This document shows, in pieces, positions 8,462 through 17,282 of a stretch of 64,000 nucleotides of DNA (the stretch's first letter is position 1; every line of letters starts with the position of its first letter). A program made the position numbers and the translations under genes. Below the pieces are notes generated by a model that was not told where the DNA came from, made no database searches, and saw only the letters and a program-made list of their open reading frames with translations. This DNA is from Streptomyces sp. NBC_01446 (lineage in GTDB: Bacteria; Actinomycetota; Actinomycetes; Streptomycetales; Streptomycetaceae): NCBI RefSeq assembly GCF_026340095.1, contig NZ_JAPEPO010000001.1, forward strand, positions 5,976,001 to 6,040,000, given 5' to 3'.

Positions 8462-9454
8462 ATGGTGGCGAAAAAGAGTCCGGCGGGGGTGCGTGAGGCA
8501 TCCGTCGGCGTGAAGGCCGCGGCCGAGGAGGCGGTGCCCTCGACGGCGGCGGCCGAGGCGGCTCCGGCCGCGAAGAAGCCGGCCGCCGGGAAGAAGAGCA
8601 CCGCGACGGAGACGGCCGCCAAGAAGGGCGCGGCGGCCACGAAGACCACTACGAAGGGCGCGGGTACGAAGACCGCGGCCGCAAAGAAGACGGCGACGGC
8701 CGCGAAGACGGCCGCCGAGCCCGTAACCAAGGCCACCAACAACACCAAGACCGCCAAGTCGAGGAAGGCTGCGAAGGCCGCCGCGACTGCGGCGTCCCCG
8801 CGGGTCTCCGCGGAAGCGGAGAGTGTCGCCGCCGAGAAGGGCGCGGCCGGGAGAACGGGCGCCAGGAAGAGCGCGGTCAAGAAGGCCACCGGCCACAAGA
8901 CCGCGGAGAAGAAGGCGGTCGCGTCCGCGGCCGATGGCGCGGCGTCGGCCGCGGAGACGACGGGAGCCACGACTGTGGTTGCGAAGAAGACCCCTGGCAC
9001 GGCCACGGCGAAGAAGTCCCGCGCGGTGCCGAAGGCGAGGATCGCGGCCGCGAAGCCGGGCGAGCTCGCGGTACGGCCGGGCGAGGACCCGTGGACCCCG
9101 GCGGAGGTCGAGGAGGCGCGGGCGGAGCTCCAGAGCGAGGCGCTGCGCCTGAACAGCGAGATCGAGTCGTCGGAGAAGTCCCTCGTCGGGCTCATGCGGG
9201 ACTCCGGGGACGGCGCCGGCGACGACGAGGCGGACACCGGCACGAAGAACATCACGCGGGAGCACGAGTTGTCGCTGGCCGCGAACGCCAGGGAGATGCT
9301 CCAGCAGACCGAGCGCGCCCTGGAGCGGCTCGACGCGGGGACGTACGGGATCTGCGAGAACTGCGGGAACCCCATCGGCAAGGCGCGGATGCAGGCCTTC
9401 CCGCGGGCGACCCTGTGCGTCGAGTGCAAGCAGAAGCAGGAGCGCCGTTACTGA
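8462..9454 (+). CDS. TraR/DksA-family zinc-finger protein with histone-H1-like N-terminal tail
   Basis: The 330-residue protein has two parts. Residues 1 to about 195 are almost entirely Ala, Lys, Thr, Gly and Val with repeated KK/KKA/AAKK motifs, like the lysine-rich tails of histone H1, Hc1 and AlgP. Residues about 215-330 form a DksA/TraR domain: a coiled coil (RAELQSEALRLNSEIESSEK), then a four-Cys zinc finger (CENCGNPIG ... CVECKQKQ). DksA-type proteins act on RNA polymerase through its secondary channel; the basic tail suggests nucleic-acid binding. The start is the ATG at 8462, with GAAGGGG upstream. An open frame extends hundreds of codons further up but lacks family similarity. Confidence 0.9.
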   Translation: MVAKKSPAGVREASVGVKAAAEEAVPSTAAAEAAPAAKKPAAGKKSTATETAAKKGAAATKTTTKGAGTKTAAAKKTATAAKTAAEPVTKATNNTKTAKSRKAAKAAATAASPRVSAEAESVAAEKGAAGRTGARKSAVKKATGHKTAEKKAVASAADGAASAAETTGATTVVAKKTPGTATAKKSRAVPKARIAAAKPGELAVRPGEDPWTPAEVEEARAELQSEALRLNSEIESSEKSLVGLMRDSGDGAGDDEADTGTKNITREHELSLAANAREMLQQTERALERLDAGTYGICENCGNPIGKARMQAFPRATLCVECKQKQERRY

Positions 9455-9556
9455 CCCCGCTGCGCGCGGCGTCATGGAGTCGCTCCTGGGCTGCTGAGGG
9501 CGTACGTGTGTGCCGTACTCTCGTCCTCAGTCAGGTACCTAGGTTGAGGGACTCAC

Positions 9557-10138
9557 GTGGCAGAGGCGGAGCGCGTCATCGGTACTCCGGACACCCCGGA
9601 TGCGGGGGCAGACGGGCCGGACAACGGCGGGGAGGCCCAGGAGCGGCCCAAGGGCAAGCGGAAGATCGCCGTGCTGTTCGCGGTGGCCGCCCTCGCGTAC
9701 GCCCTCGACCTGGTCAGCAAGATGATCGTGGTCGCGAGGCTGGAGCACCACGAGCCGATCAAGCTCCTCGGTGACTGGCTGCGGCTCGAGGCGATCAGGA
9801 ACGCGGGCGCCGCGTTCGGCATCGGTGAGGCATTCACGATCATCTTCACCGTGATCGCCGCGGCCGTGATCGTCGTGATCGCCCGGCTCGCCCGCAAGCT
9901 CTACAGCCTGCCCTGGGCGATCGCCCTGGGGCTGCTGCTCGGCGGGGCGCTCGGCAATCTCACCGACCGGATCTTCCGTTCGCCCGGCGTCTTCGAAGGG
10001 GCCGTGGTCGACTTCATCGCGCCGAAGGACTTCGCCGTGTTCAACCTCGCCGACTCGGCGATCGTGTGCGGCGGCATCCTGATCGTGCTCCTCTCGTTCC
10101 GGGGGCTCGACCCGGACGGAACCGTCCACAAGGACTGA
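9557..10138 (+). CDS. lspA: Lipoprotein signal peptidase (signal peptidase II)
   Basis: The enzyme removes the signal peptide from diacylglyceryl-modified prolipoproteins in the membrane. The 193-residue protein has a 35-residue charged N-terminal extension, four membrane segments and the catalytic aspartates in GNLTDRIF and FNLADSAI. The conserved RNAGAAFGIG is also present. The GTG start at 9557 has GAGGGAC upstream. It lies about 100 bases after the DksA-like gene and may have its own promoter. The lipoprotein modifier lgt is also in this window (49718-50749). Confidence 0.95.
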   Translation: MAEAERVIGTPDTPDAGADGPDNGGEAQERPKGKRKIAVLFAVAALAYALDLVSKMIVVARLEHHEPIKLLGDWLRLEAIRNAGAAFGIGEAFTIIFTVIAAAVIVVIARLARKLYSLPWAIALGLLLGGALGNLTDRIFRSPGVFEGAVVDFIAPKDFAVFNLADSAIVCGGILIVLLSFRGLDPDGTVHKD

Positions 10139-10188
10139 GGGACCAGGGGCTTTCCCCTCGCGCGGTCCGGAGTGTCGGCGGGCTCCTG

Positions 10189-10194
10189 CATACT
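10189..10194 (+). promoter_or_regulatory. Candidate -10 element for a leaderless rluD-type mRNA
   Basis: CATACT ends 6 bases before the GTG start at 10201, so transcription would begin at or next to the start codon. No ribosome binding site is present, which fits a leaderless message. Confidence 0.5.
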
Positions 10195-10200
10195 CAATGG

Positions 10201-11142
10201 GTGAGCACGTTTCCCGAGATCCGAACCCTGCCCGTGCCCGACGGCCTGGAGGGCGAGCGCGTAGACGCCGCCATCTCCCGCATGTTCGGCTTCTCCCGCA
10301 CCAAGGCCGCCGAGCTCGCCGCGGCGGGGAAGGTCGCGGTCGACGGCTCTGTGGTCGGCAAGTCCGAGCGCGTGCACGGCGGGGCCTGGCTCGAGGTGGA
10401 GATGCCGCAGGCGCCCGCCGCGGTGCAGATCGTCGCCGAGCCCGTCGAGGGCATGGAGATCGTCCATGACGACGACGACATCGTCGTGATCATGAAGCCG
10501 GTGGGCGTCGCCGCGCACCCCAGCCCCGGCTGGACCGGGACGACCGTGATCGGCGGCCTCGCCGCAGCCGGGTACCGGATCTCCACGTCCGGCGCCGCCG
10601 AGCGCCAGGGCATCGTCCACCGGCTCGACGTCGGCACCTCCGGCCTCATGGTCGTCGCCAAGTCGGAGCGCGCGTACACGACGCTGAAGCGGCAGTTCAA
10701 GGAGCGCGTCGTCGACAAGCGCTACCACTCGCTGGTCCAGGGGCACCCGGACCCGATGAGCGGCACGATCGACGCCCCCATCGGGCGCCACCCGAACCAC
10801 GACTACAAGTGGGCCGTGACAGCCGAGGGCAAGCCCTCCGTCACGCACTACGACCTCATCGAGGCGTTCCGCTCCGCCAGCCTCCTCGACATCAAGCTGG
10901 AGACGGGGCGTACGCACCAGATCCGCGTGCACATGTCGGCCCACCGGCACCCCTGCGTCGGCGACCTGACGTACGGCGCCGACCCGACGCTCGCCAAGCG
11001 GCTCGGCCTCACCCGCCAGTGGCTGCACGCCGTGCGGCTCGGCTTCGAGCACCCGGCCGACGGCGAGTGGGTGGAGTTCTCCAGCAAGTACCCCGAGGAC
11101 CTGCAGACCGCCCTGGACCGCGTCCGGGCGGAGAGCTCGTGA
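10201..11142 (+). CDS. Ribosomal large-subunit pseudouridine synthase, RluA/RluD family
   Basis: This 313-residue protein isomerises uridines in 23S rRNA. It has an N-terminal S4 RNA-binding domain (EGERVDAAISRMFGFSRTKA, about residues 17-80). The RluA-type catalytic domain carries the active-site Asp in IVHRLDVGTSGLMVVAKS (about residue 143), plus TGRTHQIRVHM near the end. RluD is the likely equivalent but substrate positions cannot be read from sequence. The GTG at 10201 is the natural N-terminus; the frame is open upstream but overlaps the end of lspA. The gene overlaps the next one by four bases. Confidence 0.92.
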   Translation: MSTFPEIRTLPVPDGLEGERVDAAISRMFGFSRTKAAELAAAGKVAVDGSVVGKSERVHGGAWLEVEMPQAPAAVQIVAEPVEGMEIVHDDDDIVVIMKPVGVAAHPSPGWTGTTVIGGLAAAGYRISTSGAAERQGIVHRLDVGTSGLMVVAKSERAYTTLKRQFKERVVDKRYHSLVQGHPDPMSGTIDAPIGRHPNHDYKWAVTAEGKPSVTHYDLIEAFRSASLLDIKLETGRTHQIRVHMSAHRHPCVGDLTYGADPTLAKRLGLTRQWLHAVRLGFEHPADGEWVEFSSKYPEDLQTALDRVRAESS

Positions 11143-11642
11143 CCGTGCCGCAGCCCTCTTCCTCATATGTGGTGCGGGTCGCCGACAGCGACGCCGACCG
11201 CAAGGCCTGCTTCGCGGTGCGCCAGGAGGTCTTCGTCGTCGAGCAGCGGGTTCCTCAGGAGCTCGAGTACGACGAGCACGACAGCGGGGCCGGCACGGTG
11301 CACGTGCTGGCGCTGCGCGCCGACGGTGAGCCGCTCGGCACGGGGCGGCTGCTGACCGGCGCCGCGGCCGTGGCGAAGAACGGCGGGGACGCCGGGGTCG
11401 GTGCGCTCGGGCGGCTCGCGGTGGCGAAGGCCGCGCGCGGGCTCGGCGTGGGCGCGGCCCTCGTGCGGGCCATCGAGGACGCCGCGGCGGAGCGTGGGCT
11501 CGTCGCCGTGGACCTGCACGCGCAGACGCATGCGCTGGGGTTCTACGAGCGCCTCGGCTATGCCGTGTACGGTCCGGAGTTCCCCGACGCGGGGATTCCG
11601 CACCGGGCGATGCGGAAGGCGCTGGGTCAGCCGCAGGTCTAG
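11139..11642 (+). CDS. GNAT-family N-acetyltransferase
   Basis: The 167-residue protein has the GNAT fold with the acetyl-CoA pyrophosphate loop in RLAVAKAARGLGVGAALV (about 92-110). An ElaA-like N-terminal stretch reads ADRKACFAVRQEVFVVEQ, and the C-terminal part reads HAQTHALGFYERLGY. The substrate is not known. The GTG start overlaps the rluD-type stop (GTGA) with GGAGAG upstream, so the pair is translationally coupled. Confidence 0.88.
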   Translation: MTVPQPSSSYVVRVADSDADRKACFAVRQEVFVVEQRVPQELEYDEHDSGAGTVHVLALRADGEPLGTGRLLTGAAAVAKNGGDAGVGALGRLAVAKAARGLGVGAALVRAIEDAAAERGLVAVDLHAQTHALGFYERLGYAVYGPEFPDAGIPHRAMRKALGQPQV

Positions 11643-11910
11643 GCCCTTTCGCTTGGATCATGCTGGGCTCGCGGGGTCTGGTGCGCACTCCCCCAAGCTC
11701 TCGGCTTCGCTCGGGCAGGGGGACCCCCGTCGCGTCGACTCCCTGGGGCCGCGCGCGGAGCGTGGCCGGTCTCAACGGCCGACTCGCGTCTCAGCTGGGC
11801 GGACCCGCGTCTCCACGGCGCCGACCCGCGCCACAAATCACCACAGAGCGATGTGCGTGGCACGCTGGGGACTTGATCGTCCGATGGCTTGACCGCCGCT
11901 ACTCGCCGGG

Positions 11911-13506
11911 GTGCGCACCGTGGATCAGTTGGCCCTGCTGTTCGTGCTCTTGCTCGGGGCCGTGCTGAGCGTGCCACTCGGAGACCGGCTCGGGCTGCCC
12001 GCGCCCGTCCTGGTGACACTGCTCGGCATCGGTCTGGCGCTCCTGCCGGTCGTGCCGAACGTCGAGGTCCCGCCCGACCTGATCCTCCCGATCCTGCTGC
12101 CTCCTCTGCTCTACGCGGCTGTGAAGCGCACGTCATGGCGTCAGTTCACCGCGAACAAGAGACCGATCTTCCTGCTTGCCGTGGCCCTGGTCTTCGTCAC
12201 CACGGCTGCCGTCGCGTTCGTCGCCAGCGCCATCGTGCCGGGCCTCCCGATCGCCGCGGCGGTCGTGCTCGGCGCTCTCGTCGCGCCGCCCGACCCCGTC
12301 GCCGCGACCGCCGTGGCCGGCCAACTCGGCCTGCCCCGCCGCCTGGTGTCGACCCTGGAGGGCGAGGGCCTGTTCAACGACGTGACCGCGATCGTGCTCT
12401 ACCACGTGGCCATCGCCGCGGTGGTGAGCGGCAGCTTCTCCTGGCCGGAGGCCGTCGTCTCGCTCCTCCTGTCCGCCGTCGTCGCGCTCGTCGTCGGGCT
12501 CGTGATCGGCTGGACCGCCAACAAGCTGATGGACTTCCTCGACGACTCCACGCTCCAGATCGGCCTGACGCTCCTGATGCCGTACGCCTCGTACGTGCTG
12601 GCCGAGGAACTGCACGGCTCCGGCGTGCTCGCCGTACTCGTCACGGCGCTGTTCCTCGCCGAGTACGCCGTCGACGCGGACGACGTCATGACCCGGCTGA
12701 CCGGCCGCGCCTTCTGGGACATCGTCGACACACTCGTCACCGGCGTCGCCTTCGGCCTCATCGGCCTCGAACTGCACAACGCGATCAGGACCGCGGCCGG
12801 CCGCTGGGGCGAGATGCTCGGCTGGGCCGGCACCGTCGTGGCGGTCGTCGTTTTCGTACGCCTGCTGTGGCTGCTTCCGGCGACCTGGCTGACGCGGCGT
12901 CTGCATGTACGGCGGGACCTCGACGAGGACATCCCGATCTCCTGGCGCGAGACGGTGATCATGTGGTGGGCGGGCATGCGCGGGGTCGCATCCGTCGCCC
13001 TGGCCCTCGCCATCCCGTTCACCATGGACGACAACTCACCGTTCCCCGACCGTGACGAGATCGTCTTCATCGCGTTCGGCGTCATCATGGGCACCCTCGT
13101 GCTCCAGGGGCTGAGCCTGCCCTGGCTGGTGAAGAAGCTGGGGGTCAAGGCGGACGCCGAGGCCGAGAAGGAGTTCGAGCAGCAGCTCGCGCTCCGCGCG
13201 GCCAGGGCCGCCAAGCGGCGGCTGAAGGAGATCGAGGAGGTCGAGGAGCTGCCCGACGACCTCTCCGACCAGATGGCGCGCAGGGCCTACGACATCGGAC
13301 TGCGCATCGACCCCGAACTGGGCAGCGAGGAACGCAAGGAGGCGCACGCCAAGCGCGTCGCAAGAATCAAGCGCGTGCGCCGCATCCAGAACGAGATGCT
13401 CTCCGCCGCCCGCCACGAGGTGCTCGCGGCGCGCAGCGAGCCGGGCGCCGACCCCGAGATCGTGGACCGCGTACTGAGCCACCTCGACGTGCGCAGCCTG
13501 CGCTGA
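11911..13506 (+). CDS. Na+/H+ antiporter, CPA1 family
   Basis: The 531-residue protein has about twelve hydrophobic segments in residues 1-405. It carries the CPA1 hallmarks PPDPVAATAV (about 127) and EGEGLFNDVTAIV (about 150, holding the ion-binding Asp), and RETVIMWWAGMRGVASVALA further on. It should exchange Na+ or K+ for H+ across the cell membrane. The last 125 residues are a cytoplasmic, highly charged, probably helical tail. The GTG at 11911 starts the protein (a second GTG follows at 11920). The 268 bases upstream hold no gene. Confidence 0.9.
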   Translation: MRTVDQLALLFVLLLGAVLSVPLGDRLGLPAPVLVTLLGIGLALLPVVPNVEVPPDLILPILLPPLLYAAVKRTSWRQFTANKRPIFLLAVALVFVTTAAVAFVASAIVPGLPIAAAVVLGALVAPPDPVAATAVAGQLGLPRRLVSTLEGEGLFNDVTAIVLYHVAIAAVVSGSFSWPEAVVSLLLSAVVALVVGLVIGWTANKLMDFLDDSTLQIGLTLLMPYASYVLAEELHGSGVLAVLVTALFLAEYAVDADDVMTRLTGRAFWDIVDTLVTGVAFGLIGLELHNAIRTAAGRWGEMLGWAGTVVAVVVFVRLLWLLPATWLTRRLHVRRDLDEDIPISWRETVIMWWAGMRGVASVALALAIPFTMDDNSPFPDRDEIVFIAFGVIMGTLVLQGLSLPWLVKKLGVKADAEAEKEFEQQLALRAARAAKRRLKEIEEVEELPDDLSDQMARRAYDIGLRIDPELGSEERKEAHAKRVARIKRVRRIQNEMLSAARHEVLAARSEPGADPEIVDRVLSHLDVRSLR

Positions 13507-13549
13507 GGAGCGCGGCCGCTGACGGTCACGAGCGCCCCCGGATGGCACC

Positions 13550-14128
13550 ATGGGCCACATGAACATCATGCTTTTCCACTCGACGTACGGCCTGCGTCCC
13601 GCCGTCCGTGACGCGGCCGACCGGCTGCGGGCCGCCGGACACGAGGTGTGGACCCCGGACCTCTTCGAGGGCCGCACCTTCGACACCGTCGAGGACGGCA
13701 TGGCCTTCAACGAGGAGATCGGCAAGGACGAGCTGCTCAAGCGCGCCATCCTCGCCGCCGCCCCTTACTCCGAGCGCGGGCTCGTCTACGCCGGCTTCTC
13801 CCTCGGCGCCTCGATCGCGCAGACCCTGGCCCTCGGCGACGAAAAGGCGCGCGGCCTGCTGCTCCTGCACGGCACCTCGGACATCGCCGAGAACGCCTCC
13901 GTGGACGAACTGCCCGTCCAGCTGCACGTCGCCGAGCCCGACCCGTTCGAGACCGACGACTGGCTCAGCGCCTGGTACCTCCAGATGGGCCGGACCGGCG
14001 CCGACGTGGAGGTCTACCGGTACGCGGGCGCCGGCCACCTCTACACGGACCCCGAACTGCCGGACTACGACGCGGAGGCGGCCGAGGCCACCTGGCGGGT
14101 GGCGCTCGGCTTCCTCGATTCGCTCTAG
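13550..14128 (+). CDS. Dienelactone hydrolase family protein
   Basis: The 192-residue alpha/beta hydrolase has the nucleophile elbow YAGFSLGASIAQ (about residues 81-92), with Ser in the place where classical dienelactone hydrolases have Cys. A likely acid is in AEPDPFETDDW and the His in YAGAGHLYTDP. The substrate is unknown. Either of two ATGs, 13550 (MGHMNIMLF) or 13559 (MNIMLF), may start it. It converges with the metalloprotease gene, only 16 bases away. Confidence 0.85.
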   Translation: MGHMNIMLFHSTYGLRPAVRDAADRLRAAGHEVWTPDLFEGRTFDTVEDGMAFNEEIGKDELLKRAILAAAPYSERGLVYAGFSLGASIAQTLALGDEKARGLLLLHGTSDIAENASVDELPVQLHVAEPDPFETDDWLSAWYLQMGRTGADVEVYRYAGAGHLYTDPELPDYDAEAAEATWRVALGFLDSL

Positions 14129-14144
14129 GCCGTACCGCGGTCCG

Positions 14145-15143
14145 CTAGCCCGCGCGGTACGCCGTCCAGCTGTCCTTCATCCGCTGCACCTGGCCCGCGG
14201 TGAACTGGTACATGCAGGAGTCGTACGTGTAGTCCATGAAGTTGTGGATCGGGTCGACACCCGTCTTGTTGGTGCAGGTGTCGCGCCCGGTCGGGCACTG
14301 GAACGCGGCGCTCTTCTCGGCCGGGGTGTCGGATACGTAGTCACCGTTGCCGTTACAGCCGCCCTGGAACGTGTGGTACAGCCCCATCCAGTGGCCGATC
14401 TCGTGGGTGCCGGTGTCGCCCTCGTTGTAGTTGGTGGCCGAGCCGCCCGGGAGCGAGGTGTCGAGGATGACCACACCGTCGTCGGACGGGTTCGACTTGT
14501 ACGAGGACGGGAAGGTCGCCCAGCCGAGCAGGTCCTGGCCGAGGTTGGCCGTGTAGAAGTTGAGCGCGTTCGCGCCGCCCTTGCGGAGCGTGGACTTCAT
14601 GGACTTCTCGGCGGCGGAGCCCGGCGTGATGCCGTTGTACCAGGCGGCGTTGTCCGTGTAGTCGGTGCCGGCCAGGGTGAACTGGAAGCCCGAGTCGTTG
14701 TTGCCGGTGCCCTGGCCGCTGTAGGCCGCGTTCAGGACGTCGATCTGCTTGGCGATGTCGGTCGACGTGAGATTGCCGGTCGCGCCGTCGTGGATGACGT
14801 GGACGTAGACCGGGATCGTGGTCGACGCGGCGGCGAGGCCTCTGGAGAGTGTTCCGTCGGCGCGCATCCTGTCGAGTCTGCGCTGCATGTCCGCGTCCAT
14901 GGACTTGGCCTTGGCCGCGCTGACCTCGTTCGGCTCCTGCGCGTGGTCGGCGCCGGTGGGCTTCTTCTCGCGTGCCACGGCGTTGCCACTGTCGGCGCAC
15001 TTCTGCGCGGAGGCCGACGCCTTGGCGGTCGCGGCACTGCCCGACGGGGCGGACAGCGGGGCGATGGCCAGGGTTCCGGCCACCAGCGCGGTGCCGATCA
15101 GCCGACGGCGCATCAGCGGAGATATTCGGGCAAGCGTGGTCAT
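14145..15143 (-). CDS. Secreted zinc metalloprotease, M43 (pappalysin-like) family
   Basis: The 332-residue preproprotein has a Sec-type signal peptide (MRRRLIGTALVAGTLAIAPL, cleavage near residue 38), a propeptide to about residue 105, and a metzincin-type catalytic domain. The zinc motif is HEIGHWMGLYH at 247-257. The Met-turn is in NFMDYTYDSC (about 298-307). Paired cysteines (GGCNGNG, QCPTGRDTC) suggest disulfides, and the signal peptide indicates export. The Streptomyces M43 proteases are extracellular; the natural substrate is unknown. Confidence 0.9.
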   Translation of the reverse strand: MTTLARISPLMRRRLIGTALVAGTLAIAPLSAPSGSAATAKASASAQKCADSGNAVAREKKPTGADHAQEPNEVSAAKAKSMDADMQRRLDRMRADGTLSRGLAAASTTIPVYVHVIHDGATGNLTSTDIAKQIDVLNAAYSGQGTGNNDSGFQFTLAGTDYTDNAAWYNGITPGSAAEKSMKSTLRKGGANALNFYTANLGQDLLGWATFPSSYKSNPSDDGVVILDTSLPGGSATNYNEGDTGTHEIGHWMGLYHTFQGGCNGNGDYVSDTPAEKSAAFQCPTGRDTCTNKTGVDPIHNFMDYTYDSCMYQFTAGQVQRMKDSWTAYRAG

Positions 15144-15460
15144 GCGGACTCCTCGCGGACGGGTGGGGGAGGAACTTCCTCGCCGCCGCGGGGAGATTAC
15201 GTGGCCATGTCATCCCTTGAAGAGCGATGTTCTGGCCCAATCAATTACCGCTCTTCCTCCGGCAATTCGGGGCAACGGGGAGAAATTTTCGTGTGGCGTC
15301 CGGAGTTTGAGATCCGTACGTAACGGGAGCGGTTACCGCGACGGGTGGTGTGTCCGCATTCGATCCACGGACAGCACCACCCGCCGTAGTGCTGTGATCT
15401 GTTCTTAACGCGCCGACGAGTGGCCGGAATTGGCCCCTTGCCAGTCACCCGATGTCCGGG
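15144..15460. other. Intergenic region, protease promoter side, no gene seen
   Basis: These 317 bases separate the phoD stop from the metalloprotease start (both minus strand). The base composition is noticeably lower in GC than in the coding DNA around it (for example 15230-15300). I see no ORF with family similarity and no strong terminator. Confidence 0.45.
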
Positions 15461-17158
15461 TCAGAGAACCGGCGCGTTCACCCGCTCGACCTTCTGCGTG
15501 CCGCTGAGCGTGCGGTAGGAGCGGGCCCAGGAGGTCGTCGCCGCCGGATCCCTGCGGTCGGAGACGACGTAGTAGTCCATCTGCGAGCGCTCGGCGGTGA
15601 CGTCGAGGACGCCGTAGCCGTGCGCGTCCATGTCCAGCCACTTCACATGGCGGTTGGCCGCCTTGATGGCGCCCTCCGCCACCGTCGAGATGGTGTTCGG
15701 AGCCACGTGCAGGATGTCGTCGAGGTTGTCGGAGGTCACCGACGTGACGACGAACTCCGTGGCCGCGGACGGGGAGAGCGGATACGTTCCGGCCGTCACC
15801 GGCACATCGTTCGCCCAGGCCATGTGGATGTCGCCGGTGAGGAAGACCGTGTTGCGGATCGCCTTGTCCCGCAGGTGCCCGATCAGCTCCTTGCGGTCGT
15901 GCGTGTAGCCGTCCCACTGGTCGACGTTGATTGCGAGGCCGCCGGTCGGCAGGCCGAGCAACTCGGCGAGCGGCTCCAGCAGATGGGCCGGCAGCGAGCC
16001 GAAGGCGACCGGCGAGATCATCACCGAGGTGCCGACGAGCTTCCACGAGGCGTCGGACGCGGCCAGGCCCGCCTTCAGCCAGTCGAGCTGGGCGCGGCCG
16101 GTGATGGAGCGCTCGGGGGAGTCCACGTCGCCGTTGCCGACGGTCGACTGCTGCGAGCGGAACGAGCGCAGGTCGAGCAGATGCAGATCGGCCAGCTTGC
16201 CGAAGCGCAGGCGGCGGTAGACCGTGCCCGCGGTGGACGGGCGCACCGGCATCCACTCGAAGTAGGCCTGCTTGGCGGCCTGCTGACGCGCCGCCCAGTC
16301 GCCCTCGGTGCCGGGCGTGTGGTTCTCGGCGCCGCCCGACCAGGCGTCGTTGGCGAACTCGTGGTCGTCCCAGATGGCGATCAGCGGGTGCGCGGCGTGC
16401 ACGGCCATCACGTCGGCGTCGGTCTTGTGCAGGCCGTGGCGCACGCGGTAGTCGGCGAGCGTGAGGATCTCGTGCCGCGGCTCGTGCTGCCGTACGACGT
16501 ACTTGGCCTCGGGGTACTCGCCGGTCTTGTACTCGTAGATGTAGTCGCCGAGATGGAGCACCGCGTCCAGGTCCGTGCGGGCGGCGAGGTGGCGGTACGC
16601 CGAGAAGTAGCCGGCCTCCCAGTTGGAGCACGAGACCACGCCGAACCGGACGCCCGCGGCCTGCGCGTCGAGCGCGGGCGCCGTGCGCGTACGGCCCACG
16701 GGGGAGACGGCGCTCTGAGTGCCTTCTACGGAGAAGCGGAAGTAATAGACGCTCGCAGGGAGCAGGCCCCTTACGTCGGCCTTGACGGTGTGGTCGGCGG
16801 ACGCCCGGGCCGTGGTGGTGCCGTGGGCGACGACCTGGCGGAAGTCCTTGTCCTGGGCGATCTCCCAGCGGACGTCCGTGTCGGGGCCCTTTCCGGAGCC
16901 GGGCACGGCATCGGGAGTGGGCGTCACGCGCGTCCACAGGAGGACGCCGTCGGGCAGCGGGTCGCCCGACGCGACGCCGTGCAGGAAGGCGGGCCCGTCG
17001 GCCGCGTGCGCGGCGTGCGCGGTGGCGAGCGGGGCGAGGGCCGCGGCGCCGGCCGTGGCGGCGGCGGCCTTCACGACCGAACGGCGGCGCGGGGCAAGGG
17101 AATCGGCCGTCCCGGCTGCGGTGCCGAGAGGTCTGTCTATGTTGAGTCGACTGGTCAC
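15461..17158 (-). CDS. phoD: Alkaline phosphatase D (PhoD), Tat-exported
   Basis: PhoD releases phosphate from phosphodiesters and phosphomonoesters outside the cell. The 565-residue precursor has a twin-arginine signal (APRRRSVVKAAAATAGAAAL, about residues 23-42) followed by the PhoD N-terminal beta domain and the metallophosphatase core. Metal ligands are seen in GVVSCSNWEAGYF (Cys), HLGDYIYEY, IWDDHEFANDAW and FLTGDIHMAWAND. The family uses Fe3+ and Ca2+. In Streptomyces, phoD expression depends on PhoP. On the minus strand GTTCGCC near 17215-17209 resembles half a PHO box, but no second unit is convincing. Confidence 0.93.
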   Translation of the reverse strand: MTSRLNIDRPLGTAAGTADSLAPRRRSVVKAAAATAGAAALAPLATAHAAHAADGPAFLHGVASGDPLPDGVLLWTRVTPTPDAVPGSGKGPDTDVRWEIAQDKDFRQVVAHGTTTARASADHTVKADVRGLLPASVYYFRFSVEGTQSAVSPVGRTRTAPALDAQAAGVRFGVVSCSNWEAGYFSAYRHLAARTDLDAVLHLGDYIYEYKTGEYPEAKYVVRQHEPRHEILTLADYRVRHGLHKTDADVMAVHAAHPLIAIWDDHEFANDAWSGGAENHTPGTEGDWAARQQAAKQAYFEWMPVRPSTAGTVYRRLRFGKLADLHLLDLRSFRSQQSTVGNGDVDSPERSITGRAQLDWLKAGLAASDASWKLVGTSVMISPVAFGSLPAHLLEPLAELLGLPTGGLAINVDQWDGYTHDRKELIGHLRDKAIRNTVFLTGDIHMAWANDVPVTAGTYPLSPSAATEFVVTSVTSDNLDDILHVAPNTISTVAEGAIKAANRHVKWLDMDAHGYGVLDVTAERSQMDYYVVSDRRDPAATTSWARSYRTLSGTQKVERVNAPVL

Positions 17159-17188
17159 GAGCGATCACATTACTGACCAGTAAAAGCA

Positions 17189-17224
17189 AAGTGTGGGCGA
17201 ACTCCGAAGAGTTCGCCCACACTT
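17189..17224 (-). terminator. Intrinsic terminator after the DsbA-like gene
   Basis: A perfect 16-bp stem (arms 17189-17204 and 17209-17224) with a four-base loop is followed, reading leftward, by TTTGCTTTT. It lies 59 bases after the DsbA-like stop and about 30 bases before phoD, so phoD should have its own promoter. Confidence 0.85.
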
Positions 17225-17282
17225 CGACGGCGCGTCAGCCGGCAGAGCAATCAGCGGGCAGAGCAATCAGCCGGCAGGACCG

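Noticed and set aside
11643..11910. Hidden gene or tRNA between the GNAT and antiporter genes
   Set aside because: The plus and minus frames there have no domain, no ribosome binding site, and no cloverleaf is visible.
17189..17224. PHO box upstream of phoD
   Set aside because: Only one GTTCGCC unit is seen, inside a terminator stem; the next 11-base units do not match, so I do not call it.
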